56,596 nt of DNA from an uncultured Lachnospiraceae bacterium (GTDB taxonomy: Bacteria > Bacillota > Clostridia > Lachnospirales > Lachnospiraceae): assembly GCA_910588815.1 (NCBI GenBank), contig CAJUQY010000015.1, forward strand, positions 1-56,596. Reading direction: 5' to 3'. Each line of letters starts with the position of its first letter. Position 1 is the stretch's first letter. The notes beneath the pieces were generated by a model. It saw only the letters and a program-made list of their open reading frames with translations. It had not been told where the DNA came from and did no database searches. A program made the position numbers and the translations under genes. Positions 34,137-42,593 of this stretch are shown here, piece after piece.

Positions 34137-35063
34137 TCAGTCCGGCAAAACTCCCGGATCCTTTTCATACTCTGCCAGCTTTGCCCGCAGTTTTTGAAGC
34201 TCGGCTTCTGCCAGATCAGCCCTCCTCCTCTCCCGTTCCGTATTCACACGTTCCTCTTTTCGGCCTTCCTTTCGACCTTCTTTTCGACCTTCCCTTCTGC
34301 CTTCTGATAATCCCTCTTCTATTCCTTTTGCACGGCCTTCCGCCAGTCCTGCCGCAACAGCCTCCTTTCGGATTTCCTCTTCCCACTCCCAAGACTTCAT
34401 ATAGCTTAACTCCACCTCCCTGTTCTGCCTCACAGACTCAACCATATGGTGGATCTCCTTCAGCACCGGGTTCACCGCATTCTCCTCTGTGCTGTCCTCC
34501 ATATAACGCAACAGCTGGTGAAGGACTTCCGAAGACCTGCCTCTGGTTCCCTTCGTATATAAAAACAATGTCTGCGCCCCGTCATCATATGGAATCTCAG
34601 GTTCCTCCCTGCAGCTGTTGCAGATCGTATAGACCATCCGTCCCGCCCCAAAGGGATCCCTGGACAAAATGAAAATCACGATCACATTTTTCAAGGTCTC
34701 GTAATTTTCTCCCGATTTCAGACAGTCCGCATCAATCAACGCATGATAAAAACGGGTACGTCTGGAAAGCTCCGCAGGACTCATGTCCTTCCGATCCGGC
34801 TCCATGTCATAAACAGAAGCCTGACAGGCAGTCATCCCTTCTGGAAGCTCTTCCACATACACATCCAGCCTCGCTCCGTGCCGATCCGTGTCTTTCCCAT
34901 ACTGCACCTTCTGCGGCAAGATTTTTAAGCCTCCGAACTTCCTCTGGAAAATCGTTTCCAGCAGGATCCGGCTGAACCGTTCTCCCCAGACCGGATGGGT
35001 CACAATGGTTCCAAACAGAAAATTGTCCAGCAAATTCAAGTTCTCCAGTTTTCTCCTGGGCAT
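34137..35063 (-). CDS. Rpn-family / PDDEXK_2 nuclease-like protein
   Basis: Member of the family often annotated as recombination-promoting nuclease or putative transposase. 308 residues. N-terminal NLNLLDNFLFGTIVTHP is the usual opening of this family; the PD-(D/E)xK core would be RLDVYVEEL with QASVYDMEPDR. There the usual ExQ/ExK strand is YDMEP, so the Lys/Gln is not obvious and activity is doubtful. Residues about 225-300 are a charged helical tail with EGRKEGRKEGRKE repeats and coiled-coil character. Single gene without flanking inverted repeats, so no complete insertion sequence is visible. Confidence 0.82.
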   Translation of the reverse strand: MPRRKLENLNLLDNFLFGTIVTHPVWGERFSRILLETIFQRKFGGLKILPQKVQYGKDTDRHGARLDVYVEELPEGMTACQASVYDMEPDRKDMSPAELSRRTRFYHALIDADCLKSGENYETLKNVIVIFILSRDPFGAGRMVYTICNSCREEPEIPYDDGAQTLFLYTKGTRGRSSEVLHQLLRYMEDSTEENAVNPVLKEIHHMVESVRQNREVELSYMKSWEWEEEIRKEAVAAGLAEGRAKGIEEGLSEGRREGRKEGRKEGRKEERVNTERERRRADLAEAELQKLRAKLAEYEKDPGVLPD

Positions 35064-35295
35064 TTTTTTCTCCTTTCCATCTCAGCGAAACAGAAAGAAA
35101 ATGCTGTCTGAGAAAACCATTCACTTCTTAGACCAAAAAATATTCTTCGGTTCCGTTCCGCCATAATCTTCATTTTTCCATACAGGGGAATCGGTAACCG
35201 AATGGTTTTAGATATGCTCCCGGATATGTAACTTTATTTTAGCCTTTCTGCACGGCGATGTCAAGAAAATATTTGCGTTTATTCAGCATTTATTA

Positions 35296-35949
35296 TCAAT
35301 CACTCCGCAAAGACAGTTTGTCTCCTGTTTTCAGGAAGTAGCAGCACCCGTGGTACTGGCATTGCCGGGACAGAAGCTGAAGGATTTCTGAAAAACCAGG
35401 AGTCAGGCGGTGATAGACCCTCTTTCTGGGCCAGGGCAGGCCCTCCATATATTCTCTCTGCCGCCCTTCCAGGATCTGCAGCAATTTCTGGTACTGTTTT
35501 GCATCCTTCGCCTGCCAGATTCCAAAATCGCAGGAGGCATATGCCGTCTCCCATCCGTTCTTCGCGCAGGCCTCCGACAGATGCCGCCCAAATTCCGCCG
35601 CATCTTTCTGTTCGTATCCGAACTCGTTCCACTGCATCCGCCTGTAATCCTCTTCCGGAACCACAATGCGGCGGAAGCTTGTCTTTCCAAACGCTCCCTG
35701 CTCTTTGATATAAACAGCCTTCTCCGCCTGCTTTCCACTTCCTGGCTCCTCCGGAAGAATGATGTTTTGCTCAAGCAACGCTTCCCAGACCATCTGCCGT
35801 ACCCGCTCATAGGGAAGGGGAAAATCCAGCCGTCCCATGATCTGCCGCACCGTAAATCCCTGCTTCACGAGATGGCGGACCGCCCCGCCCCCTGCTGCGT
35901 CCAGTACAAAATCCGAAAGTGCCTGTTTGAAATATTTATTTTCTGTCAT
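35296..35949 (-). CDS. Conserved-looking hypothetical protein
   Basis: Not recognised. 217 residues, soluble, no signal or membrane segment. The first 70 residues (LVKQGFTVRQIMGRLDFPLPYERVRQMVWEALLEQNI) could form a helix-turn-helix. The remainder is rich in aromatic residues and Gln, with a CQYHGCCYF cluster near the end. Codon use matches the neighbours and the ORF is clean. It sits between a nuclease-like gene and a phage-type lysis pair, an accessory setting, but there is no direct sign of phage origin. Confidence 0.6.
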   Translation of the reverse strand: MTENKYFKQALSDFVLDAAGGGAVRHLVKQGFTVRQIMGRLDFPLPYERVRQMVWEALLEQNIILPEEPGSGKQAEKAVYIKEQGAFGKTSFRRIVVPEEDYRRMQWNEFGYEQKDAAEFGRHLSEACAKNGWETAYASCDFGIWQAKDAKQYQKLLQILEGRQREYMEGLPWPRKRVYHRLTPGFSEILQLLSRQCQYHGCCYFLKTGDKLSLRSD

Positions 35950-36025
35950 AAGTATTTCCTCCGCATCCTCTGCTCTCTACAAGGATTATAGCAGATTCCG
36001 CTGTCCTCTGGCAAGGTGCGTCTGT

Positions 36026-37048
36026 CTACGCCCGCACCAGATAATCCTTACTGACCCAGCCCACATGCTCTCCCGCAATCCGTACCTGGTAAAAGCCGCT
36101 GCTCTCGCCGGTTACATCCACCAGATTTCCCTCTCCCAGCTTCGGCCAGGCAGAAAGCAGGCCATAAGAGGTTCCGGGGCCGGTGCGGACATTGAGCCTT
36201 GCATCTCCGAGACCTGCTACCCGGCCTACCCATACCGGATAAGATTCCGCGCCCGTTCCAGCCTCCGTGATTTTCAAATACCAGGAGTTCACATATCCCC
36301 TCGCACTGCGGATATTGATCTTGGCCCAGTCATTCTCATAAAGTTCCAGAACATCCACCTCATTGCCCGCATCCAGCTTCGGCCAGGCGGAAAGCAGACT
36401 GTAATCCATTCCGGGGCCGGTACGGACATTGAGCTGGTCGCTGCCCTCCAGTTTCTGCACGACACCGTGGGCCCAGGGCTCATATGTCTTTTTTATGGCC
36501 GTACCATCCTCCGTCGGGATCTCTTCTCCTTCCAGAATCCGCCTGACATCTCTTCTAAAATCTGCCATGGTCTTCCCAAAGCGCCGAAAGTAAGGGGCCG
36601 GGTCGTCATGGTCAGAAGCGAAGCCCTTCTCATGAGCCTCATAATGCCCGATCACTCGCTCCGCCGTCAAAGCGTATTTTTTACAGAGGGTTCCATAATG
36701 ATTGACGGCATTGTTCCATACCCGCTCGAACTCCGCCTTTGTCTCCAGTTCGCAAAGCTCATAACCGATGCAATGTTTATTCCCCCATCCAGTTCCGATC
36801 TGCCAGCAGGCCAGAGTATACGGCGCAAAATTGTAAATCCCTGTATCGTCAATAAAGCCGTGTACCAGTTTTTCCACACCGGGCTTATTCCATCGTTTAT
36901 ACCAGTTGCCGGAACCGCTCACAGCCCGGATCACAGCCGGATAGACAGAAGGGCTGTGAACAATCAGATACTCTACATTTTCCAGCCTTGTCCCCTGCCT
37001 GTAGCAGTCGTTCCTTGTACAGTAATATTCCTCTACCCTGAGACTCAT
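36026..37048 (-). CDS. N-acetylmuramoyl-L-alanine amidase with two SH3b domains (phage-type endolysin)
   Basis: Cleaves the amide bond between muramic acid and the stem peptide; modular endolysin. 340 residues. Residues about 20-165 are an Amidase_2/PGRP-like domain with candidate zinc ligands in VEYLIVHSP (His31) and the GHYEAH/SDHDDPAPYF segment. Two SH3b wall-binding domains follow at about 207-262 and 280-340, each opening LNVRTGPG and containing LLSAWPKL, so they arose by duplication. No signal peptide, as expected if a holin exports it. Its ATG overlaps the holin stop. Confidence 0.88.
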   Translation of the reverse strand: MSLRVEEYYCTRNDCYRQGTRLENVEYLIVHSPSVYPAVIRAVSGSGNWYKRWNKPGVEKLVHGFIDDTGIYNFAPYTLACWQIGTGWGNKHCIGYELCELETKAEFERVWNNAVNHYGTLCKKYALTAERVIGHYEAHEKGFASDHDDPAPYFRRFGKTMADFRRDVRRILEGEEIPTEDGTAIKKTYEPWAHGVVQKLEGSDQLNVRTGPGMDYSLLSAWPKLDAGNEVDVLELYENDWAKINIRSARGYVNSWYLKITEAGTGAESYPVWVGRVAGLGDARLNVRTGPGTSYGLLSAWPKLGEGNLVDVTGESSGFYQVRIAGEHVGWVSKDYLVRA

Positions 37049-37347
37049 CCTTCTACGCCTCCCTTTTGGCTTTCTCCGGTACTTTTAGAAGCAACCACCT
37101 GTTTATAGACTTGATGACTCCCGGTAGCTGCCAGCCCCGACACGATTCCCACCGCCACCGCAGACAAGACGTCTCCCGCCGGATAATCCGTCATTGTAAA
37201 AAATCCCAAAATTCCAAGAAGCCCGCCAAATCCCCCGCAGATGACCGGAAGCCATTTCCGGTCAAGAGGTGTGGCCCGGACTGCCGTAGCCGCCAGATAA
37301 CAGATCACCGTAATTCCAACTACGCTTCCCATAGTCCCGATATCCAT
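37045..37347 (-). CDS. Small membrane protein, phage holin-like
   Basis: 100 residues with three hydrophobic stretches (about 6-22, 33-50, 58-78) and a hydrophilic Lys/Ser/Gly-rich tail, the plan of class I phage holins. Directly upstream of, and ATGA-coupled to, the endolysin gene, which is the standard lysis-cassette order. The start at 37347 has AAGGAG seven bases upstream; an ATG at 37353 is only one base from it. Assignment rests on topology and context; no catalytic motif exists for holins. Confidence 0.75.
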   Translation of the reverse strand: MDIGTMGSVVGITVICYLAATAVRATPLDRKWLPVICGGFGGLLGILGFFTMTDYPAGDVLSAVAVGIVSGLAATGSHQVYKQVVASKSTGESQKGGVEG

Positions 37348-37502
37348 ACACATTCTCCTTGCAAAAGATTCCTCTTCTTAATCTATGAGCAATTTTGCAA
37401 AGTGTGCCCCGCCTTTGGGAAATTCCGATGGGAGAAAACGAACTTTTCCAAAAGCGCTTCCACAAAGATCGGAGAAAAATTTGTCAAATTGCAAAAAAAC
37501 GC

Positions 37503-37530
37503 TTTACATTTTCCAAAGTTGTGATAGAAT
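37503..37530 (+). promoter_or_regulatory. Promoter for tRNA-Ala
   Basis: TTTACA and TAGAAT with 16-nt spacing place the start about six bases before the mature tRNA 5' end, a normal short tRNA leader. Confidence 0.65.
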
Positions 37531-37542
37531 GGATAAATGTAC

Positions 37543-37615
37543 GGGGCATTAGCGCAGTTGGGAGCGCGCAACATTCGCATTGTTGAGGCCAGGGGTTCGA
37601 ATCCCCTATGCTCCA
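37543..37615 (+). tRNA. tRNA-Ala (anticodon CGC)
   Basis: 73 nt that fold into a full cloverleaf. The acceptor GGGGCAT pairs with ATGCTCC and contains the G3-U70 pair that is the alanine identity element. D arm GCGC/GCGC, anticodon stem CAACA/TGTTG with loop TTCGCAT (anticodon CGC, reads GCG), T arm AGGGG-TTCGAAT-CCCCT, discriminator A. The CCA end is not encoded (TGG follows). Confidence 0.95.
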
Positions 37616-37618
37616 TGG

Positions 37619-37655
37619 GAAACAGCCCGGAAACATTAGGTTTCCGGGCTGTTTC
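37619..37655 (+). terminator. Hairpin after tRNA-Ala
   Basis: GAAACAGCCCGGAAAC and GTTTCCGGGCTGTTTC form a perfect 16-bp stem with a 5-nt loop three bases after the tRNA. The T-tract is weak. From here to about 37815 I see no gene. Confidence 0.8.
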
Positions 37656-37815
37656 ATATTCTGAACTCTATGTATTTCTTTCCTTTTTGCTCTTTTGGGG
37701 ACTATGTACTGTTTTCCATGTCTCCCGGGGCTGCCCGAAACTCTACCGGGGGCCCCCCTTCGTCCCCCACCAGAACGTCCAGACTTCCCACGGTATCCAG
37801 CAGCGCATCCTAAAT

Positions 37816-38240
37816 CCAGAATAGCAAATATAATTCTGTACTACATCTTTATAGCGCCCTTCCAAATGGGAATTAAGGGGACGGCGCCTGGTACGGGTAT
37901 AGGCTATATGATACCGGCAATAATAGGATTATTGTCCTTTTCCTCAAAAAAAACCATCTGCATTTCAGGAAGCCGGCCATAGACTTTTCCGTATTGGCAG
38001 AAAGCATTACAAATGGATATTCGAAAATGATCAGTCAGACGGCAACAGCAGTTACAACATTTCTTTTTAACCGGATTATGAAATTGCATGATCGGACTGA
38101 TTGCAGTGCTGTTGCTTACACTGCCTGAGTTTTTTGGCGTAACAGGCGTATGCCTTGCGGTACCGATAGCGGAACTAATCACCATGACTGCAGCACTGGC
38201 CTTTCTTAATCACAACAGAGAAAAATACCACTACGCATGA
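37816..38240 (+). pseudogene. Remnant of a MATE-family efflux transporter
   Basis: Three fragments of a MATE antiporter are readable in order. Frame 1 from about 37816 reads NIILYYIFIAPFQMGIKG and continues APGTGIGYMIPAIIGLLSF up to FSSKK. After a one-base shift around 37950 it continues HLHFRKPAIDFSVLAESI then TNGYSKMISQTATAVTTFLF, up to RIMKLH near 38085. A deletion follows and a last piece reads LPEFFGVTGVCLAVPIAEL and ends REKYHYA and stop at 38238-38240. The segments match the middle and C-terminal membrane regions of MATE proteins (NGSSEM-like and GVxGVWLAxPIAE-like motifs). The N-terminal half and several helices are missing, so it is not functional. It lies next to tRNA-Ala. Confidence 0.75.
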
Positions 38241-38385
38241 CAAGCGCTGTCCGGCCACACAAAATGACAGCTTTAAAAGGCAGTACAACCCCTGTAATCG
38301 GGGCTGCACCGCCTGATCTGAAATCACTTCCTTGTAGCTGAAGGCCCCTTCCCGTGTAACCGGAAGCCCTTTGCCGCGTCCACTT

Positions 38386-39486
38386 CTACTCCCCGCTCTC
38401 CTTATATTCCCGGACGATCTGGCGCATCGCTTCCGCGGCAATGCGGTTTTCTTCCATAGTGCCGATGCTCAGTCGGCACTGGCAGAAATCTCCCCGGATC
38501 CTCACTCCAAAGGTATAGAGCTCATCCGCAAAATATTTAGCCGGAATTCGTGGGTCAAAGAAAATGAAATTGGTGTGGGATTCCCACACACGGAAGCCCA
38601 GTTCTTTCATCACACCGGTCAGATAATCCCGTCCCTCTTTGTTTCTGCGAATGGTCATCTCAATAAACTCCCGGTCCTCCAATGCCGCTTCTGCCCCACA
38701 AAGCCCTACCCGGTTGCAGCAAAACCCCGTGGCGTCTGTCTGCAGATAATCAATGATCTCTTTATTGGATATCATGTATCCGATCCGTGAGCCTGCCATG
38801 CCATAAATTTTGGAGAAGGTCCGAACAATGATCAGATTTACGCCGTCAGCCACTTCACTGATCATACTGCGATAGCCGGGACGCTCAATAAAATCAAAGT
38901 ATGCCTCATCCACCACCAGTACCACATGCTCCGGAAGGCGATGGATAAATTCTGCCAGTACGCCGTCATCACAGATGGTGCCTGTGGGATTGTTGGGGTT
39001 GGCAAGGAAGATCACCTTGGTTTTATCTGTAACGGCTTTTGCCACCTCATCAAATACCGGCTCATAATTGTCATCAAGAGGTACACTCACAAGGACACCG
39101 TTATTTTTCTTGGTCAGATTCAGATAGTTGGGATAAGTCGGCGTGGTGACGATCACTTCATCCCCCTCACGGATCAGCATTTCGGAAATGAATCCGAGGG
39201 CTGAGGTCCCACCCTGCGTCACCATGACCTGCTCTGTCTTTACACCGTGAAGCTTTGCCAGCTTTTCGCACAGCGAGACTGCCCGGATATCGGGATACCG
39301 GTTGGAATGGGCGATCTGTTCTGCCATGGCGGCAACCGCCTTGGGGGACGTCCCGAAGGGATTCTCGTTTTTATGCATGATAATCTCCTTCGTTACCCCT
39401 TCCCGGAAAGGCTTGAACGTATCACCTACACCGAAATTATAGGGGGGAACTTCTTTGACAAATTTGCTTACAAGATCTCTGAACAT
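38386..39486 (-). CDS. Class I/II aminotransferase, HisC-like
   Basis: PLP-dependent aminotransferase resembling histidinol-phosphate aminotransferase. 366 residues, full length. HKNENPFGTSPKAVAAM and NRYPDIRA at the N-terminus, TQGGTSALGFISEML, ANPNNPTGTICD with the Asn that contacts PLP, DEAYFDFI, and PLP-Lys in RTFSKIYGMAGSRIGY. The C-terminal Arg for the substrate carboxylate is in RLSIGTMEENR-type context. There are no his genes nearby; it is transcribed away from the NhaC/BMC genes, so it could act on an amino acid or oxo acid linked to that pathway rather than histidine synthesis. That link is speculative. Confidence 0.85.
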   Translation of the reverse strand: MFRDLVSKFVKEVPPYNFGVGDTFKPFREGVTKEIIMHKNENPFGTSPKAVAAMAEQIAHSNRYPDIRAVSLCEKLAKLHGVKTEQVMVTQGGTSALGFISEMLIREGDEVIVTTPTYPNYLNLTKKNNGVLVSVPLDDNYEPVFDEVAKAVTDKTKVIFLANPNNPTGTICDDGVLAEFIHRLPEHVVLVVDEAYFDFIERPGYRSMISEVADGVNLIIVRTFSKIYGMAGSRIGYMISNKEIIDYLQTDATGFCCNRVGLCGAEAALEDREFIEMTIRRNKEGRDYLTGVMKELGFRVWESHTNFIFFDPRIPAKYFADELYTFGVRIRGDFCQCRLSIGTMEENRIAAEAMRQIVREYKESGE

Positions 39487-39746
39487 GGTAATTCCTCCTT
39501 TTCGTGCCGATAATTTTCGTACTGTTAATCCCTTGCAGAATCCATAATTTACAAAAAATATATCACAAGACGAGCCAGAAATATGTTAATTCTTTTACAA
39601 ATTATAATATTTTTCATTAACTACTCTTTCGATTAAAGTTAAAAAATAAACATCGGGAAATGTAAACTATTTTACAGACTCTTTTCTGCAAAAAATATAT
39701 TTTAATTTATAACTGAATGACATACACGAGCGAAAGGAGTAACTGT

Positions 39747-41192
39747 ATGGAAAAAAAAGACGATAAGGTATTGTTTTATGGCGGGAAAGGTATGTCTCTG
39801 CTTCCGCTGGCCCTGTTCGTGGCATCCTGTGTACTGTTTTTTGTCGTATTTAAGGATTATGCCATGGAATCCCTTTGCGTCGGAGGTTTTGGTGCACTGA
39901 TCATCGGCAGCATTTTTGCCAAAAAGAAAAGCACCTATTGGGATTCCGTCGTAAAAGGCATGTGCTCCGAGACCATGGGCACTCTGGCGCTGATCCTGAT
40001 GATCGTAGGCATGTTCGGCAAAATGATGACCCGTGCCGGCATCGCAAACGGCTTCGTATGGCTGGGAGATGCCATGGGGCTGTCCGGCGGCCTGTTCACC
40101 GCCTTTGCTTTCATCGCCACCTGTGTGATCTCCATGGCGACAGGCACCTCCATCGGCACCCTCTTCACCGGGTTCCCGATCCTCTATCCATCCGGCATTC
40201 TCCTGGGGGCACACCCTGTTTTCCTGGCAGGCGCAATTTTAAGCGGCGCAATCTTCGGAGACAACGTGGCTCCCATCTCCGACACCACCATCGCTTCCGC
40301 TTCCACCCAAGAGTATACAAAAAGAGAAGGTGTTGCCGAAATCGGAGGCGTTGTAGCCACCCGTATGAAATATGCACTGGTGGCCGCGGCTGCTGCGGTT
40401 GTCCTGTTTATCATTTTCGGCGGTTCCGGTTCCGGCGTCGACGAGGCCGGGCGGGAACTCCTGGCCCAGTATAAAGATCCCAAGGGCCTGATCATGCTGA
40501 TCCCCGTTGTGGTCCTGCTGGTAGTTGCCGTAAAATCCCAGAGCATTTTCCGCGCATGTACCTGGGGCATCCTCTCCGGCTGCGTCGTCGGGCTCGTCTC
40601 CGGTGTCTTAACTCCTGCGGATATCATGAGCATGGAAAACGGCTCTCTGGCCGGCTTTTTGATTGACGGTGTGAAAAACATGCTCGGAACCTTCGGTTAT
40701 CTCTATGCGGTCGCCGGCATCATCGGTGTCCTAAACGGCAGCGGCATGATGGAGACGATCATCGAAAAGCTGGTTCACAGCAAGTTAAACCAGACGGCCC
40801 TGGGTTCTGAAATTATCATGGCTATCGGCATGATGGTTTCTTCTGTCTGCTTAGGCTCCGCTAACGGCCCGGCCATTATCATGTTCGGCCCTATCGCCAA
40901 CGATATCGGCAAGTCCAGGGAGCTGCATCCCTATCGCCGTGCTAATATCCTTGACGGCTTCGGAAGCACCCTTCCGGTCATTATCCCGGTCACCAGCTCT
41001 TTTATCTTCATTGTCATCTCCTGTATCCAAGGAGTGGCCGGGGAATATTCCTTCATCCAGATGCTCAGTCCGGTCGCCGTTGCCGGCGCAACCTTCCACT
41101 GCTGGTGCCTCTTCGCCGTACTCGCATTCTCTGTGATCACCGGATGGGGACGACGCTTTGAGGGACCGGAGGGACATCCGGAAAAGCGGTAG
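39747..41192 (+). CDS. NhaC-family transporter (Na+/H+ antiporter type)
   Basis: Polytopic membrane carrier, 481 residues with about eleven hydrophobic segments. The family hallmark GAIFGDNVAPISDTTIASAS is present, along with MATGTSIGTLFTGFPILYP and SANGPAIIMFGPIANDIG. NhaC relatives include Na+/H+ antiporters and amino-acid/organic-acid exchangers. Its position directly before the BMC shell genes suggests uptake of the microcompartment substrate or product exchange (inference). The start at 39747 has AAAGGAG at good spacing; the frame opens at 39717 without one. A terminator follows, so it is its own transcript. Confidence 0.88.
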   Translation: MEKKDDKVLFYGGKGMSLLPLALFVASCVLFFVVFKDYAMESLCVGGFGALIIGSIFAKKKSTYWDSVVKGMCSETMGTLALILMIVGMFGKMMTRAGIANGFVWLGDAMGLSGGLFTAFAFIATCVISMATGTSIGTLFTGFPILYPSGILLGAHPVFLAGAILSGAIFGDNVAPISDTTIASASTQEYTKREGVAEIGGVVATRMKYALVAAAAAVVLFIIFGGSGSGVDEAGRELLAQYKDPKGLIMLIPVVVLLVVAVKSQSIFRACTWGILSGCVVGLVSGVLTPADIMSMENGSLAGFLIDGVKNMLGTFGYLYAVAGIIGVLNGSGMMETIIEKLVHSKLNQTALGSEIIMAIGMMVSSVCLGSANGPAIIMFGPIANDIGKSRELHPYRRANILDGFGSTLPVIIPVTSSFIFIVISCIQGVAGEYSFIQMLSPVAVAGATFHCWCLFAVLAFSVITGWGRRFEGPEGHPEKR

Positions 41193-41213
41193 CACATCCT
41201 GTAAATCCTTGAC

Positions 41214-41251
41214 AAAAACCAGGCCCCGCCCTTTCGGCGCCTGGTTTTTTT
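41214..41251 (+). terminator. Intrinsic terminator of the NhaC-family gene
   Basis: AAACCAGGC and GCCTGGTTT enclose a GC-rich loop and are followed by a run of seven Ts, 20 bp after the stop. Confidence 0.9.
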
Positions 41252-41313
41252 ATGTGCACACAGGTGCGGAGAGGACGGATGCAGCATAAGCTGCCGCATC
41301 CCCGCTTCGGCCA
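41251..41313 (+). repeat. Dispersed post-terminator repeat, copy B
   Basis: TATGTGCACACAGGTGCGG, then AGAGGACGGATGCAGCATAAG and CTGCCGCATCCCCGCTTCGG. It is the plus-strand counterpart of the element at 13391-13456 (minus strand). Like that copy it begins directly at the end of a hairpin terminator. The 128 bp between it and the first shell gene hold no clear promoter. Confidence 0.75.
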
Positions 41314-41441
41314 GTAAAAAGAAAGTTATTTCAGAAAATGTAAAAGAGGTTACTGAAAATTCTATGTTTATTTGTTAATATATAGGAAAAATCAGCAGGA
41401 ATCCGGATGAAAGCCTGTGACAGAAAGGGGTGAAGCAGTCA

Positions 41442-41681
41442 GTGCTGTTATGCAGAGTCGTCGGAATGGTGGTCTCGCAGCAAAAAGAAGAATTTCTGAT
41501 GGGAAAAAAGCTTCTCGTCTGCGAAACACTGGAAGAACAAAGCAGACAGAAATTCGTAGCCGTGGATATGGTGGGGGCCGGAGTCGGGAGCGAGGTGCTG
41601 GTCAGCCATCACATCTGTGTGAAACCGGACGTCTATGTGGATGACCGAATCGTAGCGATCGTCGATTCCGTATCGGAATAA
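41442..41681 (+). CDS. BMC vertex (pentamer) shell protein, EutN/CcmL family
   Basis: Forms the pentamers that close the vertices of a microcompartment shell. 79 residues, family size. The N-terminus LCRVVGMVVSQQKEEFLMGKK is typical, followed by VAVDMVGAGVGSEVLVSHH (the family GxGxxVLV turn) and the end DDRIVAIVDSVS. Start: a GTG at 41442 gives the canonical MLLCRVVG and lies 11 bases after AAAGGGG; a GTG at 41430 overlaps that site and is less likely. First gene of the shell operon, 29 bp before the first hexamer gene. Confidence 0.9.
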   Translation: MLLCRVVGMVVSQQKEEFLMGKKLLVCETLEEQSRQKFVAVDMVGAGVGSEVLVSHHICVKPDVYVDDRIVAIVDSVSE

Positions 41682-41710
41682 CCTATCACGAAAAGGAGGA
41701 AGGAAATCGT

Positions 41711-41983
41711 ATGCAATCTTTAGGATTTGTGGAAACGAAGGGGTATGTGCCGGCATTTGCCGTGGCAGACGCCATGGTGAAATCCGCCAATGTGGAAATC
41801 AGGAAGAAGGTGTGGGTAGGCGCCGGGCTGGTCACCGTGATCGTGAGCGGTGAAGTGGGCGCCGTGCGCATGGCCGTCGACGCAGGGGCCGCAGCCGCCA
41901 ATCAGATGGAAGCCTTGGAGGGCTGCCTCACCATCGCCCGGCCGACGAAAGAGTTACTGGAAATGATCGACAGCCAGTCTTGA
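41711..41983 (+). CDS. BMC shell hexamer protein (BMC-H), copy 1
   Basis: Single-domain BMC protein that tiles shell facets as hexamers. 90 residues. Opening SLGFVETKGYVPAFAVADAMVKSANV is the standard first strand-helix; the pore loop is VGAGL (GAG at 37-39); GEVGAVRMAVDAGAAAA is the second conserved helix; C-terminal IARPTKELLEMI. No extension or second domain. AAAGGAGGAAGG precedes the ATG. Resembles PduA/EutM-class proteins. Confidence 0.95.
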   Translation: MQSLGFVETKGYVPAFAVADAMVKSANVEIRKKVWVGAGLVTVIVSGEVGAVRMAVDAGAAAANQMEALEGCLTIARPTKELLEMIDSQS

Positions 41984-42015
41984 AAGTAAAACACGAAAAA
42001 GGAGGAAGAAACGAT

Positions 42016-42300
42016 ATGTTATCCTGGGGCTTTATAGAAGTGATCGGCTATGTGCCTGCGGTTGCCGGTGCAGACGCCATGGTAAAAGCGGCCAATATCG
42101 AAATCGCCGGCATGGAAGTCATCGGCGGCGGCATGGTGACCATCGCCATCCGCGGTGAAATCGGCGCTGTGAGGACAGCCATCGACGCAGGTGTCGATGC
42201 GGTAAGGCAGGCAGGGACACTCCACAGTTTTCATGTGATCGCAAGGCCGAGCAAAGACGCACAGAAGATTCTGAACATCCAGATGGTTCAGGAGGGATAA
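42016..42300 (+). CDS. BMC shell hexamer protein (BMC-H), copy 2
   Basis: Second hexamer subunit, 94 residues. LSWGFIEVIGYVPAVAGADAM at the start, pore loop IGGGM (GGG at 37-39), GEIGAVRTAIDAGVDAV, and HVIARPSKDAQKIL near the end followed by a short Gln/Glu tail. The start at 42016 follows AAAGGAGG; the frame opens at 41980, overlapping the previous gene, and is rejected. The Gly-only pore differs from the GAG of copies 1 and 3, so the three hexamers may have different pore properties. Confidence 0.95.
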   Translation: MLSWGFIEVIGYVPAVAGADAMVKAANIEIAGMEVIGGGMVTIAIRGEIGAVRTAIDAGVDAVRQAGTLHSFHVIARPSKDAQKILNIQMVQEG

Positions 42301-42318
42301 GAAAGGGAGGAGGAAATC

Positions 42319-42579
42319 ATGGACGCATATGGATATATTGAGGTATTGGGCCTGGTATGTGCAGTGACCGCGGCGGACGCCGCGCTGAAGGCGGCCAATG
42401 TGGAGGTTGTGGGAAAGGAAAATACCGGCGCCGGAATGGTGGCCGTCATCATCAAAGGGGAAATCGGCGCCGTCCGCGCCGCACTGGACGCTGCGGAGGA
42501 AGCTGTCTCTCGTATCGGAAAGGTGGTTCACACCAATGTGATCGCAAAACCGGACCAAAGCCTGCAGCAGTTATATTAA
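42319..42579 (+). CDS. BMC shell hexamer protein (BMC-H), copy 3
   Basis: Third hexamer subunit, 86 residues. AYGYIEVLGLVCAVTAADAAL (with Cys14 where the others have Pro/Ala), pore loop TGAGM (37-39), GEIGAVRAALDAAEEAV, C-terminus NVIAKPDQSLQQLY. The most divergent of the three in the first helix. GGGAGGAGG precedes the ATG. It ends 14 bp before the aldolase start. Confidence 0.95.
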   Translation: MDAYGYIEVLGLVCAVTAADAALKAANVEVVGKENTGAGMVAVIIKGEIGAVRAALDAAEEAVSRIGKVVHTNVIAKPDQSLQQLY

Positions 42580-42593
42580 GGAGGTGACGGCTT

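Noticed and set aside
34137..35063. Possible insertion sequence because the family is often called a transposase
   Set aside because: No terminal inverted repeats or target duplication seen. The family is nuclease-like and not a typical IS transposase.
37543..37615. Phage attachment site at the 3' end of tRNA-Ala
   Set aside because: I found no second copy of the tRNA 3' end in the window, so an att duplication is not supported.
38175..38441. Minus-strand frame overlapping the end of the aminotransferase and the MATE remnant
   Set aside because: Composition and position fit a shadow frame. No RBS and no domain recognised.
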